DNA of 64,000 bases from Pseudomonas sp. CCI4.2 (GCF_034350045.1 NZ_CP133781.1:1580001-1644000), one strand, 5' to 3'. Shown: positions 16,672 through 28,085, numbered from the stretch's first letter. Notes: generated by a model from the sequence alone, not told the origin. Program-made: numbers and translations.

Positions 16672-18603
16672 ATGCCAAAGTCATGCTCCATCGAACACGC
16701 CGTCAACCAAGTGCTCGAACGATTGCCTGCGCACATTCATATGGGGCTGCCGCTGGGCTTGGGCAAACCCAATCTTTTCGTTAACGCTCTGTATGCTCGA
16801 GTCAGGCAGTTGCCCGAGCGACGGCTGACGATTTACACCGCGCTTTGCCTTGGGCGGCCTGATTTGGGTGATGGGTTGCAGGAGCGCTTTCTTGAGCCCT
16901 TCGTGGCGCGGGTGTTTGGTGACTATCCCGAGTTGGATTTTCTCGCTGACCTTCACCGGGACAGCCTGCCGCTGAATATCCACGTTGAGCAATTTTTCAT
17001 GTTGCCGGGCAGTTTGCTTACTAGTCACTCGGCGCAGCAGGATTACGTCAGTAGCAATTACAGCCATGCGGCCCGCGACATTAATGCCAATGGCTTGAAC
17101 CTGGTGGCGCAACTGGTTGCTCGCGATCCGGCGCGTTCAGGGCGGTTGAGCTTGAGCTGTAATTCGGATGTGACCCTTGATCTGTTGCCGATGATTGCCA
17201 AACGTCGTGCTGCCGGTGAGACCATTTTGTTGCTCGGTCACGTACACGCCGATTTGCCGTACATGCCGGGTGACTCGGAGCTCGACGTGGATGATTTCGA
17301 TCTGCTGATCGAGAACGAAGACCACAGCACCTTGTTTTCCACGCCGAACATGCCGGTGGGTTTTCAGGACCATTTCATCGGCTTGCATACCAGCACCTTA
17401 GTGCGCGATGGCGGCACGTTGCAGATCGGCATTGGTTCGATGGGCGATGCGTTGACGGCGGCGTTGCTGGCCCGACAAGCCGATAATGGAGCCTATCGGG
17501 CGCTGCTCGACGAGTTGGATGCCACCACGTCTTGGCAGACCTTGATCCAGCGTGAAGGCGGCTTGCAACCTTTTGCTCAGGGTCTGTACGGGTGCAGCGA
17601 AATGTTCGTCAACGGTCTGTTGGTGTTGGTCGATGCAGGCATAGTGCGGCGCAGGGTGTATGCCGATGCCGCCGCGCAAAGACAGGCTATCGCGGGCACG
17701 CTGGATGAGTCATTGCGGTCAGACGGCGTCGTGGTTCACGGAGGTTTTTTCCTCGGGCCGAATAGTTTTTATCAGCGCCTGCGTGAGTTCTCGTTGGAGC
17801 AGATGGGGCGCTTCAATATGACCGCCATCAGTTACATCAACGAGCTGTACGGCAACGAGGAGCTCAAGCGACTGCAGCGACGCGACGCGCGATTCATTAA
17901 TAGTGCGTTCAAAGTAACGTTGCTGGGGGCGGCCATTGCCGATCAATTGGAAGACGGGCGCGTGGTCAGCGGGGTCGGTGGCCAATACAATTTTGTTGCC
18001 CAGGCTCATGCGTTGGAGGGCGCGCGCTCGGTGTTGATGCTGCGCAGCTGGCGTGAATCCGGCGGTGATGTCAGTTCAAGCATCGTTTGGGCCTACGGCC
18101 ACGCCACCATTCCCCGGCATTTGCGTGACATCGTGGTCACTGAATATGGCATCGCTGATTTGCGGGGCAAAACCGACGCCAGGGTGATTGAGGCGCTGTT
18201 GAACATCAGTGATTCACGCTTTCAGGCAAAGCTGATTGAGCAAGCGCAGAAGGTGGGTAAGTTGCCTCGGGATTTTCAGCTTGATCCACGCTTCTCCGAT
18301 AACACGCCCGAGCGCTTGCAGGCACTGCAGGCTCGGTACGGGCAGCTCTTCCCCGAGTACCCTCTGGGGTGTGATTTCAGTGCCGAAGAAAAGGATTTAC
18401 TGCGGGCGTTGAATTGGCTGAAGAGCAAATTCAAACTCACTGAGATTTTACAGTTGGGCAAAGCCACTTTCGATGCGCCAGAGCCAAGCACTTACCCGGC
18501 GCACCTTGAGCGAATGCAGTTGGATAATCCACAGGGCTTGAGGGAAGAGCTGTTTCAGCGGCTGGTGCTGGCGGGGTTGCAGGCCACTGATCCTGGCGTC
18601 TGA
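16672..18603 (+). CDS. Acetyl-CoA hydrolase/transferase family protein
   Basis: A 643-residue member of the acetyl-CoA hydrolase/CoA-transferase family. It has the tandem CoA-transferase-like halves, with LQIGIGSMGDALTAALL in the middle and VSGVGGQYNFVAQAHAL and YGIADLRGKTDA in the second half, where family glycine-rich and glutamate-centred active-site segments lie. It is about 100 residues longer than typical acetate CoA-transferases. The substrate is not known. GGGAGGG lies 5 nt before the ATG at 16672, preferred over a frame extension to 16654. Confidence 0.8.
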   Translation: MPKSCSIEHAVNQVLERLPAHIHMGLPLGLGKPNLFVNALYARVRQLPERRLTIYTALCLGRPDLGDGLQERFLEPFVARVFGDYPELDFLADLHRDSLPLNIHVEQFFMLPGSLLTSHSAQQDYVSSNYSHAARDINANGLNLVAQLVARDPARSGRLSLSCNSDVTLDLLPMIAKRRAAGETILLLGHVHADLPYMPGDSELDVDDFDLLIENEDHSTLFSTPNMPVGFQDHFIGLHTSTLVRDGGTLQIGIGSMGDALTAALLARQADNGAYRALLDELDATTSWQTLIQREGGLQPFAQGLYGCSEMFVNGLLVLVDAGIVRRRVYADAAAQRQAIAGTLDESLRSDGVVVHGGFFLGPNSFYQRLREFSLEQMGRFNMTAISYINELYGNEELKRLQRRDARFINSAFKVTLLGAAIADQLEDGRVVSGVGGQYNFVAQAHALEGARSVLMLRSWRESGGDVSSSIVWAYGHATIPRHLRDIVVTEYGIADLRGKTDARVIEALLNISDSRFQAKLIEQAQKVGKLPRDFQLDPRFSDNTPERLQALQARYGQLFPEYPLGCDFSAEEKDLLRALNWLKSKFKLTEILQLGKATFDAPEPSTYPAHLERMQLDNPQGLREELFQRLVLAGLQATDPGV

Positions 18604-18693
18604 GGCAGCCGTGCTCCTACAATTAAAATATCGATTATCAACGGGTTATGCCGTGTTTGATAAGCGCCACCGTGCTGGCGAAGGTTCTGACGG

Positions 18694-19275
<582 letters not shown>

Positions 19276-19312
19276 TCAAGCGGCGCAAATGTGCGCAATA
19301 AATGAACAAAAA

Positions 19313-21322
19313 TTAGCGTTTCAGCATGGCACGTATGTCAGCCAGTGCTGTGTTACCTCGAACAGCTTTTACTTCGACCGGGGTGTCATCGTTGCCTTCC
19401 CAAGCGAGATCGTCAGGCGGTAACTCATCCAGGAAACGGCTGGGTGCGCAGTCAATGATTTCCCCGTACTGCTTGCGCTTGGCCGCAAAAGTGAAGGCCA
19501 GTGTTTCACGTGCCCGGGTGATGCCGACATACGCCAAACGGCGCTCTTCCTCGACGGTATCGGCTTCGATACTGGAGCGGTGCGGAAGAATCTCTTCCTC
19601 CATGCCCATGATGAACACGTAGGGAAACTCCAGCCCCTTGGACGCGTGCAAAGTCATCATTTGCACGCCCTCGGCGTTGTCCTCTTCTTCCTGCTGACGT
19701 TCGAGCATGTCGCGCAAGACCAGCTTGCCGATGGCCTCCTCGATGGTCATCCCGCCTTCTTCGTCTTTTTCCAGGGTGTTCTTCAATGCTTCGATCAAAA
19801 ACCAGACGTTAGCCATCCGGTAATCGGCGGCTTTTTCGCTGGAGCTGTTCTGCCGTAGCCAATTCTCGTAATCGATGTCCACGACCATGCTGCGCAACGC
19901 CGCGATGGGATCGTTCTGCGCGCATTGCTGGCGCACGCCGTCCATCCAGCGCTTGAAGCGTTGCAGGCGGTCGGTATAGCGACTGTCCAGGTGCGTGCCC
20001 AAACCAATCTCGTCGGTGGCAGCGTACATCGATACTTTGCGCTCGGTGGCGTAGTTGCCGAGCTTTTCCAGGGTAGTTGAGCCGATTTCCCGGCGCGGCA
20101 CATTGATCACGCGCAAGAAGGCGTTGTCGTCATCCGGGTTTACCAAGAGTCGGAAATAAGCCATCAGGTCTTTCACTTCCTGACGTCCGAAGAAGCTGTT
20201 ACCGCCCGACAGTCGATATGGAATCTGGTGGTGCTGCAGCTTCAGTTCGATCAGCTTGGCTTGATAGTTACCGCGATAAAGAATCGCGAAATCGCTGTAA
20301 GGACGGTCGGTGCGCAGGTGCAGGGTGAGCAGTTCAACGGCCACGCGCTCGGCTTCTGCGTCTTCGTTACGGCAACGGATCACACGAATTTCGTCGCCGT
20401 GGCCCATGTCGCTCCACAGTTGTTTTTCAAACGCGTGAGGGTTGTTCGAGATCAACACGTTGGCACACCGCAGGATGCGACTGGTGGAACGGTAGTTCTG
20501 TTCAAGCATGACCACTTTCAGCGACGGGTAATCGTCTTTCAGCAGCATCAGGTTTTCTGGCCGGGCGCCGCGCCAAGCGTAGATGGACTGGTCATCGTCG
20601 CCGACCACGGTGAACTGATGCCGAGTGCCGATCAGCAGCTTCACCAGCAGGTATTGGCTGGCGTTGGTGTCTTGGTATTCGTCCACCAGCAGGTAGCGGA
20701 CTTTGTTTTGCCACTTTTCGAGAATGTCGGCGTGTTCCTGGAACAGCTTCACCGGCACCAGGATCAGGTCGTCAAAATCCACCGCGTTATAGGCTTTGAG
20801 CGTGCGCTGATAGTGGGTGTAAACGATGGCGGCGGTCTGTTCTTTGGGGTTGCGGGCATTTTCCAAGGCCTGGGCAGGCATGATCAGGTCGTTTTTCCAG
20901 GACCCGATCATGTTCTTGATTTCGTCGACGCCATCGTCGCCTGAGTATTCCTTTTGCATAATGTCGGTCATCAGCGATTTGACGTCGGTCTCGTCGAAAA
21001 TCGAGAAACCGGGTTTGTAACCCAGCCGCGCGTGTTCCTTGCGGATAATGTTCAAGCCCAGGTTGTGGAACGTCGACACCGTCAAGCCGCGACCTTCGCC
21101 GCCTTTAAGCAACGTGCCGACCCGCTCTTTCATCTCCCGGGCCGCTTTATTGGTAAAGGTCATGGCGACAATGTGCTGTGCCCGAATGCCACAATTCTGG
21201 ATCAGATGGGCGATCTTGCGGGTGATTACGCTGGTCTTGCCGGAGCCAGCACCGGCGAGCACCAAAAGAGGGCCGCCGACGTAGTTCACGGCTTCTTGTT
21301 GCCGGGGATTGAGTCGGGACAT
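19313..21322 (-). CDS. rep: ATP-dependent DNA helicase Rep
   Basis: A 669-residue SF1A helicase. Walker A is LVLAGAGSGKTSVI near residue 25, motif II is LLVDEYQDTN, motif III is VGDDDQSIYAWRGA, and motif VI is AYVGITRARETL. Length and the SRLNPRQQEAVNYV start match Rep rather than UvrD. It unwinds DNA 3' to 5' and clears protein roadblocks ahead of replication forks. It is probably transcribed with xpt downstream. Confidence 0.95.
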   Translation of the reverse strand: MSRLNPRQQEAVNYVGGPLLVLAGAGSGKTSVITRKIAHLIQNCGIRAQHIVAMTFTNKAAREMKERVGTLLKGGEGRGLTVSTFHNLGLNIIRKEHARLGYKPGFSIFDETDVKSLMTDIMQKEYSGDDGVDEIKNMIGSWKNDLIMPAQALENARNPKEQTAAIVYTHYQRTLKAYNAVDFDDLILVPVKLFQEHADILEKWQNKVRYLLVDEYQDTNASQYLLVKLLIGTRHQFTVVGDDDQSIYAWRGARPENLMLLKDDYPSLKVVMLEQNYRSTSRILRCANVLISNNPHAFEKQLWSDMGHGDEIRVIRCRNEDAEAERVAVELLTLHLRTDRPYSDFAILYRGNYQAKLIELKLQHHQIPYRLSGGNSFFGRQEVKDLMAYFRLLVNPDDDNAFLRVINVPRREIGSTTLEKLGNYATERKVSMYAATDEIGLGTHLDSRYTDRLQRFKRWMDGVRQQCAQNDPIAALRSMVVDIDYENWLRQNSSSEKAADYRMANVWFLIEALKNTLEKDEEGGMTIEEAIGKLVLRDMLERQQEEEDNAEGVQMMTLHASKGLEFPYVFIMGMEEEILPHRSSIEADTVEEERRLAYVGITRARETLAFTFAAKRKQYGEIIDCAPSRFLDELPPDDLAWEGNDDTPVEVKAVRGNTALADIRAMLKR

Positions 21323-21525
21323 GACAGAAAGAGATCGCTCACGAAATGGCCGGGCATTTTAACAGGATCAAGCCTTTATGCCGTCATCGTCAGACACTGT
21401 GACGCAGCACTCGATCTAAATTTGCCGGTTTTGATACTTTCGCGCAGGATGCGCATTGAATTGCGCTCATCCTCGGACTTTTGAGCGGTATTACCAACGA
21501 TTTTTAGTGAGTCTAGGGAGCTAGT

Positions 21526-23208
21526 TTGTTGACGTCTGCCCAACCCTTGCATTTGCTGTTGTTGGCCCAAACGCCAGAATGGTCCGCGTTGTTGCGCGAG
21601 TGTCTCGTTCCATTGGGAGACACGGTGACGCTGGTCTGCGCGCCGAGCTGGGAAGATGTGAGCGGCTTGTTCAATGACGAACCCAATGCCGTGCTGCTAA
21701 CAACCCCTCAATTACAGCCAGTACCTGGGCGCTGTAAGTTGCCTGTGGTGATGCTGCTCGAACATGAGCCGACAGAGCCGCCGGTGGGCGTCAGTGATTG
21801 GTTGGTGCTTGATGCGCTGAATATCGACACGGTTCGTCGGTGCCTGCGGCATGTGCACGAGCGCGGTGTGCTTGAAAACACCCTACAGCGTCTGGCTGAG
21901 CAGGACCCGTTGACGGGTATCGCCAATCGCCAGGGTTTCCAGACCTTATTGGCCGCCCGTTTAGCCGAAAACGACGGGCGTGGCCTGGCCCTCGGCCATC
22001 TCGATCTGGACAACTTCCGCCATGCCAACGACGCACTGGGTCATCAGGCCGGTGACCGGTTGATCCTGCAAGTGGTCTCGCGGCTTAAAAGCCAGCTCGA
22101 AGCTGGCGATCAATTGGCCCGGCTCGGCAGTGATGAATTCGCTTTGTTGATCGACACCCGTCGTGCGCCGCAACGTGCCGAATGGATGGCCGAGCGCATC
22201 GTTGACGCGATGTCTGAAGCGTACTGGGTTGACGGCGAAAGCCTGTTGATCGGTTGCAGCCTAGGCATTGCTCACGCGCGCGCCCAGGCAGGCGCCGATC
22301 CGCTGATGTGGCACGCGCACATCGCCATGCAGCAGGCGAAAAGCACTCAGGGCTGCACTTTTCATATCTTCAATGAGCGCATCAATCGCAACGCACGAAG
22401 CCTGGCGGACCTTGAAACAGAGCTGCGCGCAGCCTTGCGCCTTGATGAGTTGGAACTGCATTACCAACCACGATTGTCCCTGGAAGACGGTCGCATCGTG
22501 GGCCTTGAAGCCTTGGTGCGGTGGCGCCACGCTGAGCGCGGATTGCTGCCACCGAGTGAGTTCGTGCCGTTGGCTGAGCAAAGCGGGTTAATCGTGCCCC
22601 TCGGTTATTGGGTGATTTCCCGCGCGCTGCGTGACATGCAGGACCTTCGTGAGCGCGGGTTACCGCCGCTGCACATGGCGATCAATTTGTCGTTCCGTCA
22701 ATTTCAGGACAGCCAACTGCTGTCGACGTTAACCCGGTTGATCGCCGAACGCGGCGTCGATGCGCGCTGGCTGGAGTTCGAGCTGACCGAAACGGCGGTC
22801 ATGCGCCGCAGTGATTTGGTCAAGCAAACCATGGATGCGCTGGGCCGCCTGGGCGTGCGCTTCTCGCTGGACGATTTCGGCACCGGTTTCTCTTCATTCG
22901 TGCACCTCAACAGCTTACCGATTGCTTTGCTCAAGGTTGATAAGAGCTTCGTGGGTGGCATGGAGCTGCGTGAAGAGAACCGAAAACTGGTTCACGCCAT
23001 GATCAACCTGGCGCATAACCTAAACCTCGAAGTGGTGGCCGAAGGGGTTGAAACCGCTGAGCAGTTGGCGTTGCTGCGCGACTTTGGCTGCAATCAAATT
23101 CAGGGATACCTCATCAGCAAACCGCTGCCGCTGGATCAACTGGTTCAGTATTTAACGTTTGGTCAGCGCGAAAACGTCGGACAAACCAAAAACCTATCTA
23201 ACAACTAG
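21526..23208 (+). CDS. GGDEF/EAL c-di-GMP protein, probable phosphodiesterase
   Basis: A 560-residue protein with an N-terminal receiver-like domain of about 125 residues without a clear phospho-Asp, a GGDEF domain (from DPLTGIANRQGF) and an EAL domain. The cyclase motif is degenerate (RLGSDEF). The EAL domain is intact: GLEALVRWRH, ELTETAVM, LDDFGTGFSS, KVDKSFV and a late GVET glutamate. It should therefore break down c-di-GMP, with GGDEF as a regulatory unit. The position beside rep matches the P. aeruginosa phosphodiesterase called ProE; orthology is inferred. The start is TTG at 21526 or 21529 after GGGAG. Confidence 0.88.
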   Translation: MLTSAQPLHLLLLAQTPEWSALLRECLVPLGDTVTLVCAPSWEDVSGLFNDEPNAVLLTTPQLQPVPGRCKLPVVMLLEHEPTEPPVGVSDWLVLDALNIDTVRRCLRHVHERGVLENTLQRLAEQDPLTGIANRQGFQTLLAARLAENDGRGLALGHLDLDNFRHANDALGHQAGDRLILQVVSRLKSQLEAGDQLARLGSDEFALLIDTRRAPQRAEWMAERIVDAMSEAYWVDGESLLIGCSLGIAHARAQAGADPLMWHAHIAMQQAKSTQGCTFHIFNERINRNARSLADLETELRAALRLDELELHYQPRLSLEDGRIVGLEALVRWRHAERGLLPPSEFVPLAEQSGLIVPLGYWVISRALRDMQDLRERGLPPLHMAINLSFRQFQDSQLLSTLTRLIAERGVDARWLEFELTETAVMRRSDLVKQTMDALGRLGVRFSLDDFGTGFSSFVHLNSLPIALLKVDKSFVGGMELREENRKLVHAMINLAHNLNLEVVAEGVETAEQLALLRDFGCNQIQGYLISKPLPLDQLVQYLTFGQRENVGQTKNLSNN

Positions 23209-23210
23209 TG

Positions 23211-23420
23211 TCTGTAGGAGCCAACGTGTTGGCGAAGGCCCTTCGGACCTTATCGCAGCCTTCGGCAGCTACAGAATCTGTGTAGCGCCAAACCGTGGGA
23301 CCGAATTCATTCGGGAAGGCTCCAGTCCTGACACCCTGCAACCTCAAACCACACAAAGTGCCACCCAGTTTGCTGCGCGAGACAGCGCGGCGTCGAAGAC
23401 GTGGCGGACCCTCCTACAAG
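23211..23420. repeat. Composite intergenic repeat, copy A
   Basis: About 210 nt built of several REP-like modules (taggagccaacgtgttggcg; ccttcggacc; gtgggaccgaattcattcgg; a C-rich tail ending ggcggaccctcctaca). Its reverse complement recurs nearly end to end at 56976-57184. It fills the gap between the GGDEF/EAL and MATE genes. Confidence 0.85.
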
Positions 23421-23442
23421 GGTTGATTGCTCTAAATCGGCT

Positions 23443-24840
23443 TTACGCCAAAACCGTCTCGCCTACCGGTGCTTGCCGCAAGAGACGTGATGTTTTTCGT
23501 TCGAAGGCCACGATCAGCGCTGATGCTGCGCACGCTAATCCCAACGCCAACCCCCACCAAACCCCGATGGCGCCGCCGTTGACGTAAAAACCGAAGGTCC
23601 AGGCCGCTGGCGCTCCGATTAGCCAATAGCACGCGAGGCCGATCATAAAGGTGGTCTTTGCGTCCTTGAACCCACGGATCGCGCCCATGGCTAGTGTTTG
23701 GGCGCCGTCGAACAATTCAAACCATGCGGCGATCGCCAGCAACTTCACGGCGAGTTCTATCACGTCATGGTTGGCCGGATTGTCAGAATCCAGAAACAGG
23801 CCCACCACCATGTGCGGTGCCAGCCAGAACAGCAGCCCAAAGCCAAGCATCATCAAAGAGCCGAACGCGATGCCCGCTCGTCCCGCCAAGCGCGCTTGCT
23901 GAAGTTTGCCCGCGCCATAATGGGTGCCGATTCGCATGGTCATCGCGTAGGAAATCCCGACCGGGATCATGAATGCCATTGACACCGATTGCAGCGCGAT
24001 CTGGTGCGCGGCCATTTGCGAGCGGCCCATCGCACCCATGCAAAAAGCGGCAAACGTGAACAGACCGATTTCAACGGCATAAGTCCCGCCAATCGGTAAG
24101 CCCAGGCGCCACAGCTCTTTCAAATAGTGCAGGGACGGGCGCATCAAACCTTGGCGAAGGGGATAGCGGGCGTAGGCCCAATGCCGACGAATGTGCAGCG
24201 CCAGCAGTAATGCCATGCCGTTCGCCACCAACGCTGTCACCAGACCAATGCCCATCAGCCCCAAATGCGGCAGACCAAACAGCCCGTGGATCAGGGCATA
24301 GTTAAAGCCGAAGTTCACTGCCACGCCGCCGATGCTGATGACCATCACCGGCCCTGCGCGGCCTAGCGCGCTGGTGAACCCACGCAACACCATAAAGCTC
24401 AACAAACCGGGTAACGCGAAGGGCAGGGTGATCAAAAACTCACCGGCCAAGTGTACGTTGGCCTCGTTCTGGCCGAGCCTGAGCAGGATTGGCTCCAGAT
24501 TCCACAGCAGCGTTGCGGCGACCAATGCCATGCCCCATGCCAGCCACAGTCCATTTTGAGTCAGGCGGATAACGCCCTCGAGGTCGCCAGCCCCATGGCG
24601 AATTGCGACCAAGGTGCCAACGGCGGCAATCACCCCCACACAGAAAAAAGCGATCAGGTTATAGCTGGCCACCCCCAGCCCGCCGCCCGCCAATGCGTCG
24701 GGCCCGAGATGGCCCATCATGACGGTGTCGGTAAAGACCATCAGCATGTGCGCCATTTGCGACGCAATCAGCGGCCCGGCCAGGCGCAGAATGGTTCTCA
24801 GCTCATTGATCCAGGGGGCTTTAGTAGCAACAGGTTGCAT
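23443..24840 (-). CDS. MATE-family efflux transporter
   Basis: A 465-residue membrane protein with 12 predicted helices in two related halves; each half starts with a pattern like LAGPLIASQMAHMLMVFTDT. Length and motifs match NorM-type multidrug and toxic compound extrusion pumps, which use Na+ or H+ gradients to export cationic drugs. The substrate is unknown. It diverges from the LysR gene at 24993, which could regulate it. Confidence 0.88.
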   Translation of the reverse strand: MQPVATKAPWINELRTILRLAGPLIASQMAHMLMVFTDTVMMGHLGPDALAGGGLGVASYNLIAFFCVGVIAAVGTLVAIRHGAGDLEGVIRLTQNGLWLAWGMALVAATLLWNLEPILLRLGQNEANVHLAGEFLITLPFALPGLLSFMVLRGFTSALGRAGPVMVISIGGVAVNFGFNYALIHGLFGLPHLGLMGIGLVTALVANGMALLLALHIRRHWAYARYPLRQGLMRPSLHYLKELWRLGLPIGGTYAVEIGLFTFAAFCMGAMGRSQMAAHQIALQSVSMAFMIPVGISYAMTMRIGTHYGAGKLQQARLAGRAGIAFGSLMMLGFGLLFWLAPHMVVGLFLDSDNPANHDVIELAVKLLAIAAWFELFDGAQTLAMGAIRGFKDAKTTFMIGLACYWLIGAPAAWTFGFYVNGGAIGVWWGLALGLACAASALIVAFERKTSRLLRQAPVGETVLA

Positions 24841-24992
24841 GGGTGTGGCTCGGTATCAGGGTTTTATGAGCAACTGATTCTCGACAGTTAAGCGCATTGG
24901 CACAAAGGGATAAATCCGATGCTTGGCATGAGTAAAACTCATCTGAAGCCCGTTCAGGTAGAGTGACCGCAAACCGCAACAGGAAGCGCTGT

Positions 24993-25913
24993 ATGTCACG
25001 TACTTTGCCCCCGCTGTATGCCCTTCGCGCCTTTGAAGCCGCTGCTCGGCACAGCTCATTCACCCGAGCGGCCGAAGAGTTGTCGATCACCCAAAGTGCG
25101 GTGAGTCGTCATATCCGCACCTTGGAGGAGCATTTCGCCTGCCGTTTGTTTCAGCGTAATGGCCGTAACGTGCAGTTGACCGAGGCCGCACGCCTTTTAT
25201 TGCCGGGGGTGCGGGAAGGTTTTTCGGCACTGGAGCGGGCGTGCAGCACCTTGCGCGCAGAAGATGGCGTGCTGCGGATGAAGGCGCCGTCGACCCTGAC
25301 AATGCGTTGGTTGCTGGCGCGCTTGAGCCGTTTTCGTCACCTGCAGGTCGGCAATGAAGTGCAACTGACCAGCGCCTGGATGGACATCGAAAGTGTTGAC
25401 TTCACTCAAGAACCATTCGACTGCGCGGTGTTACTCAGTCGTGGGAACTTTCCCCCGGATTGGGAGGCGACGTACCTGTTTCCCGAGTTGTTGATTCCAG
25501 TCGGCGCTCCGACGTTGCTTGAGGATCAGCCCTGGGATGTTGCACGTTTGGCCAGCGCCGAACTGCTGCACCCCACGCCGGATCGTCGGGATTGGCGCAG
25601 TTGGCTTGAGCGGATGGGATTGTTGGATCAGGTTTCATTGAAGGGCGGACAACTTTTCGACACCCTTGAGTTGGGTATGATTGCTGCCGCCCGTGGCTAT
25701 GGCGTGTCCATGGGCGATTTGTTGATGGTTGCCGAGGATGTGGCGCAGGGACGCCTGAGTTTGCCGTGGCGCACGGCGGTGGTCAGCGGCGAAAACTACT
25801 ATTTGGTGTGGCCGAAGACACGCCCCGGCGGAGAGCGTTTGCGTCGGCTCAGTGATTTTCTTCAGGGCGAGGTCCAGGCGATGACGTTACCAGCGGTAGA
25901 AGTACTGAAATAG
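24993..25913 (+). CDS. LysR-type regulator, GcvA-like
   Basis: A 306-residue LysR protein. The N-terminal helix-turn-helix (LYALRAFEAAARHSSFTRAA, then ITQSAVSRHIRTLEEHF) is followed by a substrate-binding domain with the VDFTQEPFDCAVL segment typical of the GcvA/AmpR branch. The ATG at 24993 has AGGAAG upstream; an open frame from 24963 adds ten unlikely residues. It is divergent from the MATE pump. The effector is unknown. Confidence 0.87.
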   Translation: MSRTLPPLYALRAFEAAARHSSFTRAAEELSITQSAVSRHIRTLEEHFACRLFQRNGRNVQLTEAARLLLPGVREGFSALERACSTLRAEDGVLRMKAPSTLTMRWLLARLSRFRHLQVGNEVQLTSAWMDIESVDFTQEPFDCAVLLSRGNFPPDWEATYLFPELLIPVGAPTLLEDQPWDVARLASAELLHPTPDRRDWRSWLERMGLLDQVSLKGGQLFDTLELGMIAAARGYGVSMGDLLMVAEDVAQGRLSLPWRTAVVSGENYYLVWPKTRPGGERLRRLSDFLQGEVQAMTLPAVEVLK

Positions 25914-26107
25914 GCAGCGGGGCTCAGCCAAGGCGACAGCGCCACTTTGCTTTGCGACCTCGCGCCGCACTCAAGTATTTTTCGTATCGGCCGAATCCGT
26001 ATAAGCATGGTGTTTCGTTCAAAAACGTTCAATATGCCTCTTCATCGAAATTTTGCTGGGCAGCCGATTGGAAGTAAAACGCTGCTGCTGTCCAGCCAGG
26101 AGCCTTC

Positions 26108-28085
26108 ATGTCTGAACCCAGTGCCCGTATCGCTACGCAGCTAGGCGTCGCCCTGGCGGTCATTTTGGCTGTGGTCATCACCGGTAGTACGGTGTTTGCC
26201 TTGCGCTCACTGGACAGGGCCAACCTGGAAATTCGTGAAGACCACATGTCCAGCGAAGCGCGCTTGCTCGCGGATCAGTTGAATACCTTTCATAGCAGCC
26301 TGCGCGAAAGCACGTTGCGGTTGAGCGGGTTATTCGAAAAGCGCTTCGCCGCAGGATTGAGCCTGCACGCAGACAGCCCGGTGACCGTCGCCGGGATGCA
26401 GACACCGGGTTTGATGGTGGGTGATCAGGTGTTGAACAACGACTTCACCGAGGTCGACAACTTCAAGCAAATGACCGCCGGCGTAGCGACGATTTTTGTG
26501 CGTAGCGGCGACGACTTCATTCGCATCAGCACGTCCCTGAGGAAGCAGGACGGCACGCGCGCCATCGGCACGTTGCTCGATCACAAGAGTGCGGCTTATG
26601 AGCGTTTGATGGCGGGCGAGGGCTACGTGGGCCGGGCCTTATTGTTCGAGCGCTATTACGTGACCCACGTACAGCCCAGTGCGTGACAGTACTGGCAAGA
26701 TCATCGCCGCCCTGTTCGTCGGTTTCGATTACACCGACGCGCAAAATACTCAATTTGAAAACCTGAAAAACTTCCGCATCGGAAACACCGGCTCGCTGGC
26801 GCTGCTCGATGAGCAAAATCACTGGCTGGTTGCTCCGGACGGGGTCAAGGATTTGAAGCAGGCAGTTCAGAGTTTGGCCGACATTATCGAGCGTCCGGGT
26901 AACGGCCAGTTCTGGGCGAACAGTGGCCAGGAGTTTTATACCGTCGCCTCGCCGTTTGCTGGTGGGCCATGGACGGTATTTGCAAGCATGCCGGAGGCCG
27001 AGATCAACGCCGTGACTTGGAGCGTCGGCATGCAATTGGCCATCGGCAGCCTGCTGGCCATGTTGATCGCGGTCGGTGCGGCCATTTGGCTGCTGCGCCG
27101 TAAATTGCAGCCGCTGTCAGACTTGGTGCATCAGGCCGAGGCCATGGGCGCGGGGGATCTGAGCGCTAGGCTGAACGTCTCCAGCCACGATGAAATTGGC
27201 CAACTGGCGGGCAGTTTCAATCAGATGGGTGAAGCGCTATCGAACATGGTCTCGCACATCCGTAGTGCGGCTCAGGAAGTCAGTGGTCGTGCTCAAGCGT
27301 TGTCTGGTTTATCGGGCGGGGCCTACGAAGGGATGGAGCAGCAGTCCGGCGAGATCACCAGCATGGCCGGCGCTGTGGAAGAGTTCAGCGCCACCTCGTT
27401 GAATATCGCCGACAACATGGGCAACACCGAGCGCCTTGCGCAGGAAAACGCCCAGCAAACGCGTATTGGGCGAAGCTCAATGGATGAGGCCTCGACGTCA
27501 CTGCAGCAGATTGCCTCGTCGTTGAATGGCACCGCCACCGTGATCAATACCCTGGGCCAGCGCTCGCAGGAGATTGGCAGCATTGTCGGCGTTATCACCT
27601 CGATTGCCGAACAGACCAACTTGCTGGCGCTCAACGCTGCGATTGAAGCGGCGCGGGCGGGTGAGCAGGGTCGTGGTTTTGCGGTGGTCGCCGATGAGGT
27701 GCGCAACCTGGCGTCGCGCACCCGTAAGGCTACCGACGAAATCACCGACATGATCGCCAGCATCCAGCTCGAAACCGGCAACGCCATCAGCACCATGGAG
27801 CAGGGCAACGCATTGATGCAGGAAGGCCTGTCACGCAACGCCACCGTTGCCGCCGCGCTGGCCCGGATTGATGAGCAAAGCCGCTCTGCCGGCGAACAAT
27901 TTGCCGCCATCACCACGGCCACTCAAGAACAAAGCAATACGGCAACCCTGCTCAGCAGTAATCTGCAAAGCATCGCCCTGGCCAACAGCGAGCAGCGCGA
28001 AGTGGTGTCCCACTTGGCGATCACCGCCAAGGAACTGGAAGAACTGGCGGAGGAGTTGCGCAAGGAAGTGAATCGGTTTCGGTGA
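26108..28085 (+). pseudogene. Methyl-accepting chemotaxis protein, frameshifted
   Basis: Two frames make one chemoreceptor. The first (26108-26686) has membrane helix 1 and most of a periplasmic Cache-type sensor, ending [10 protein letters not shown]. The second (from 26679) starts [16 protein letters not shown], which completes the sensor. It then has membrane helix 2, a HAMP domain and a full signalling domain, including [20 protein letters not shown]. Dropping one base at about 26675-26678 gives the expected [11 protein letters not shown]. The joined protein would be about 658 residues. It is a recent mutation or a sequencing error; both halves are otherwise undamaged. Confidence 0.85.

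Noticed and set aside
20228..20944. 238-codon frame opposite rep
   Set aside because: Shadow of rep helicase; no recognisable domain.
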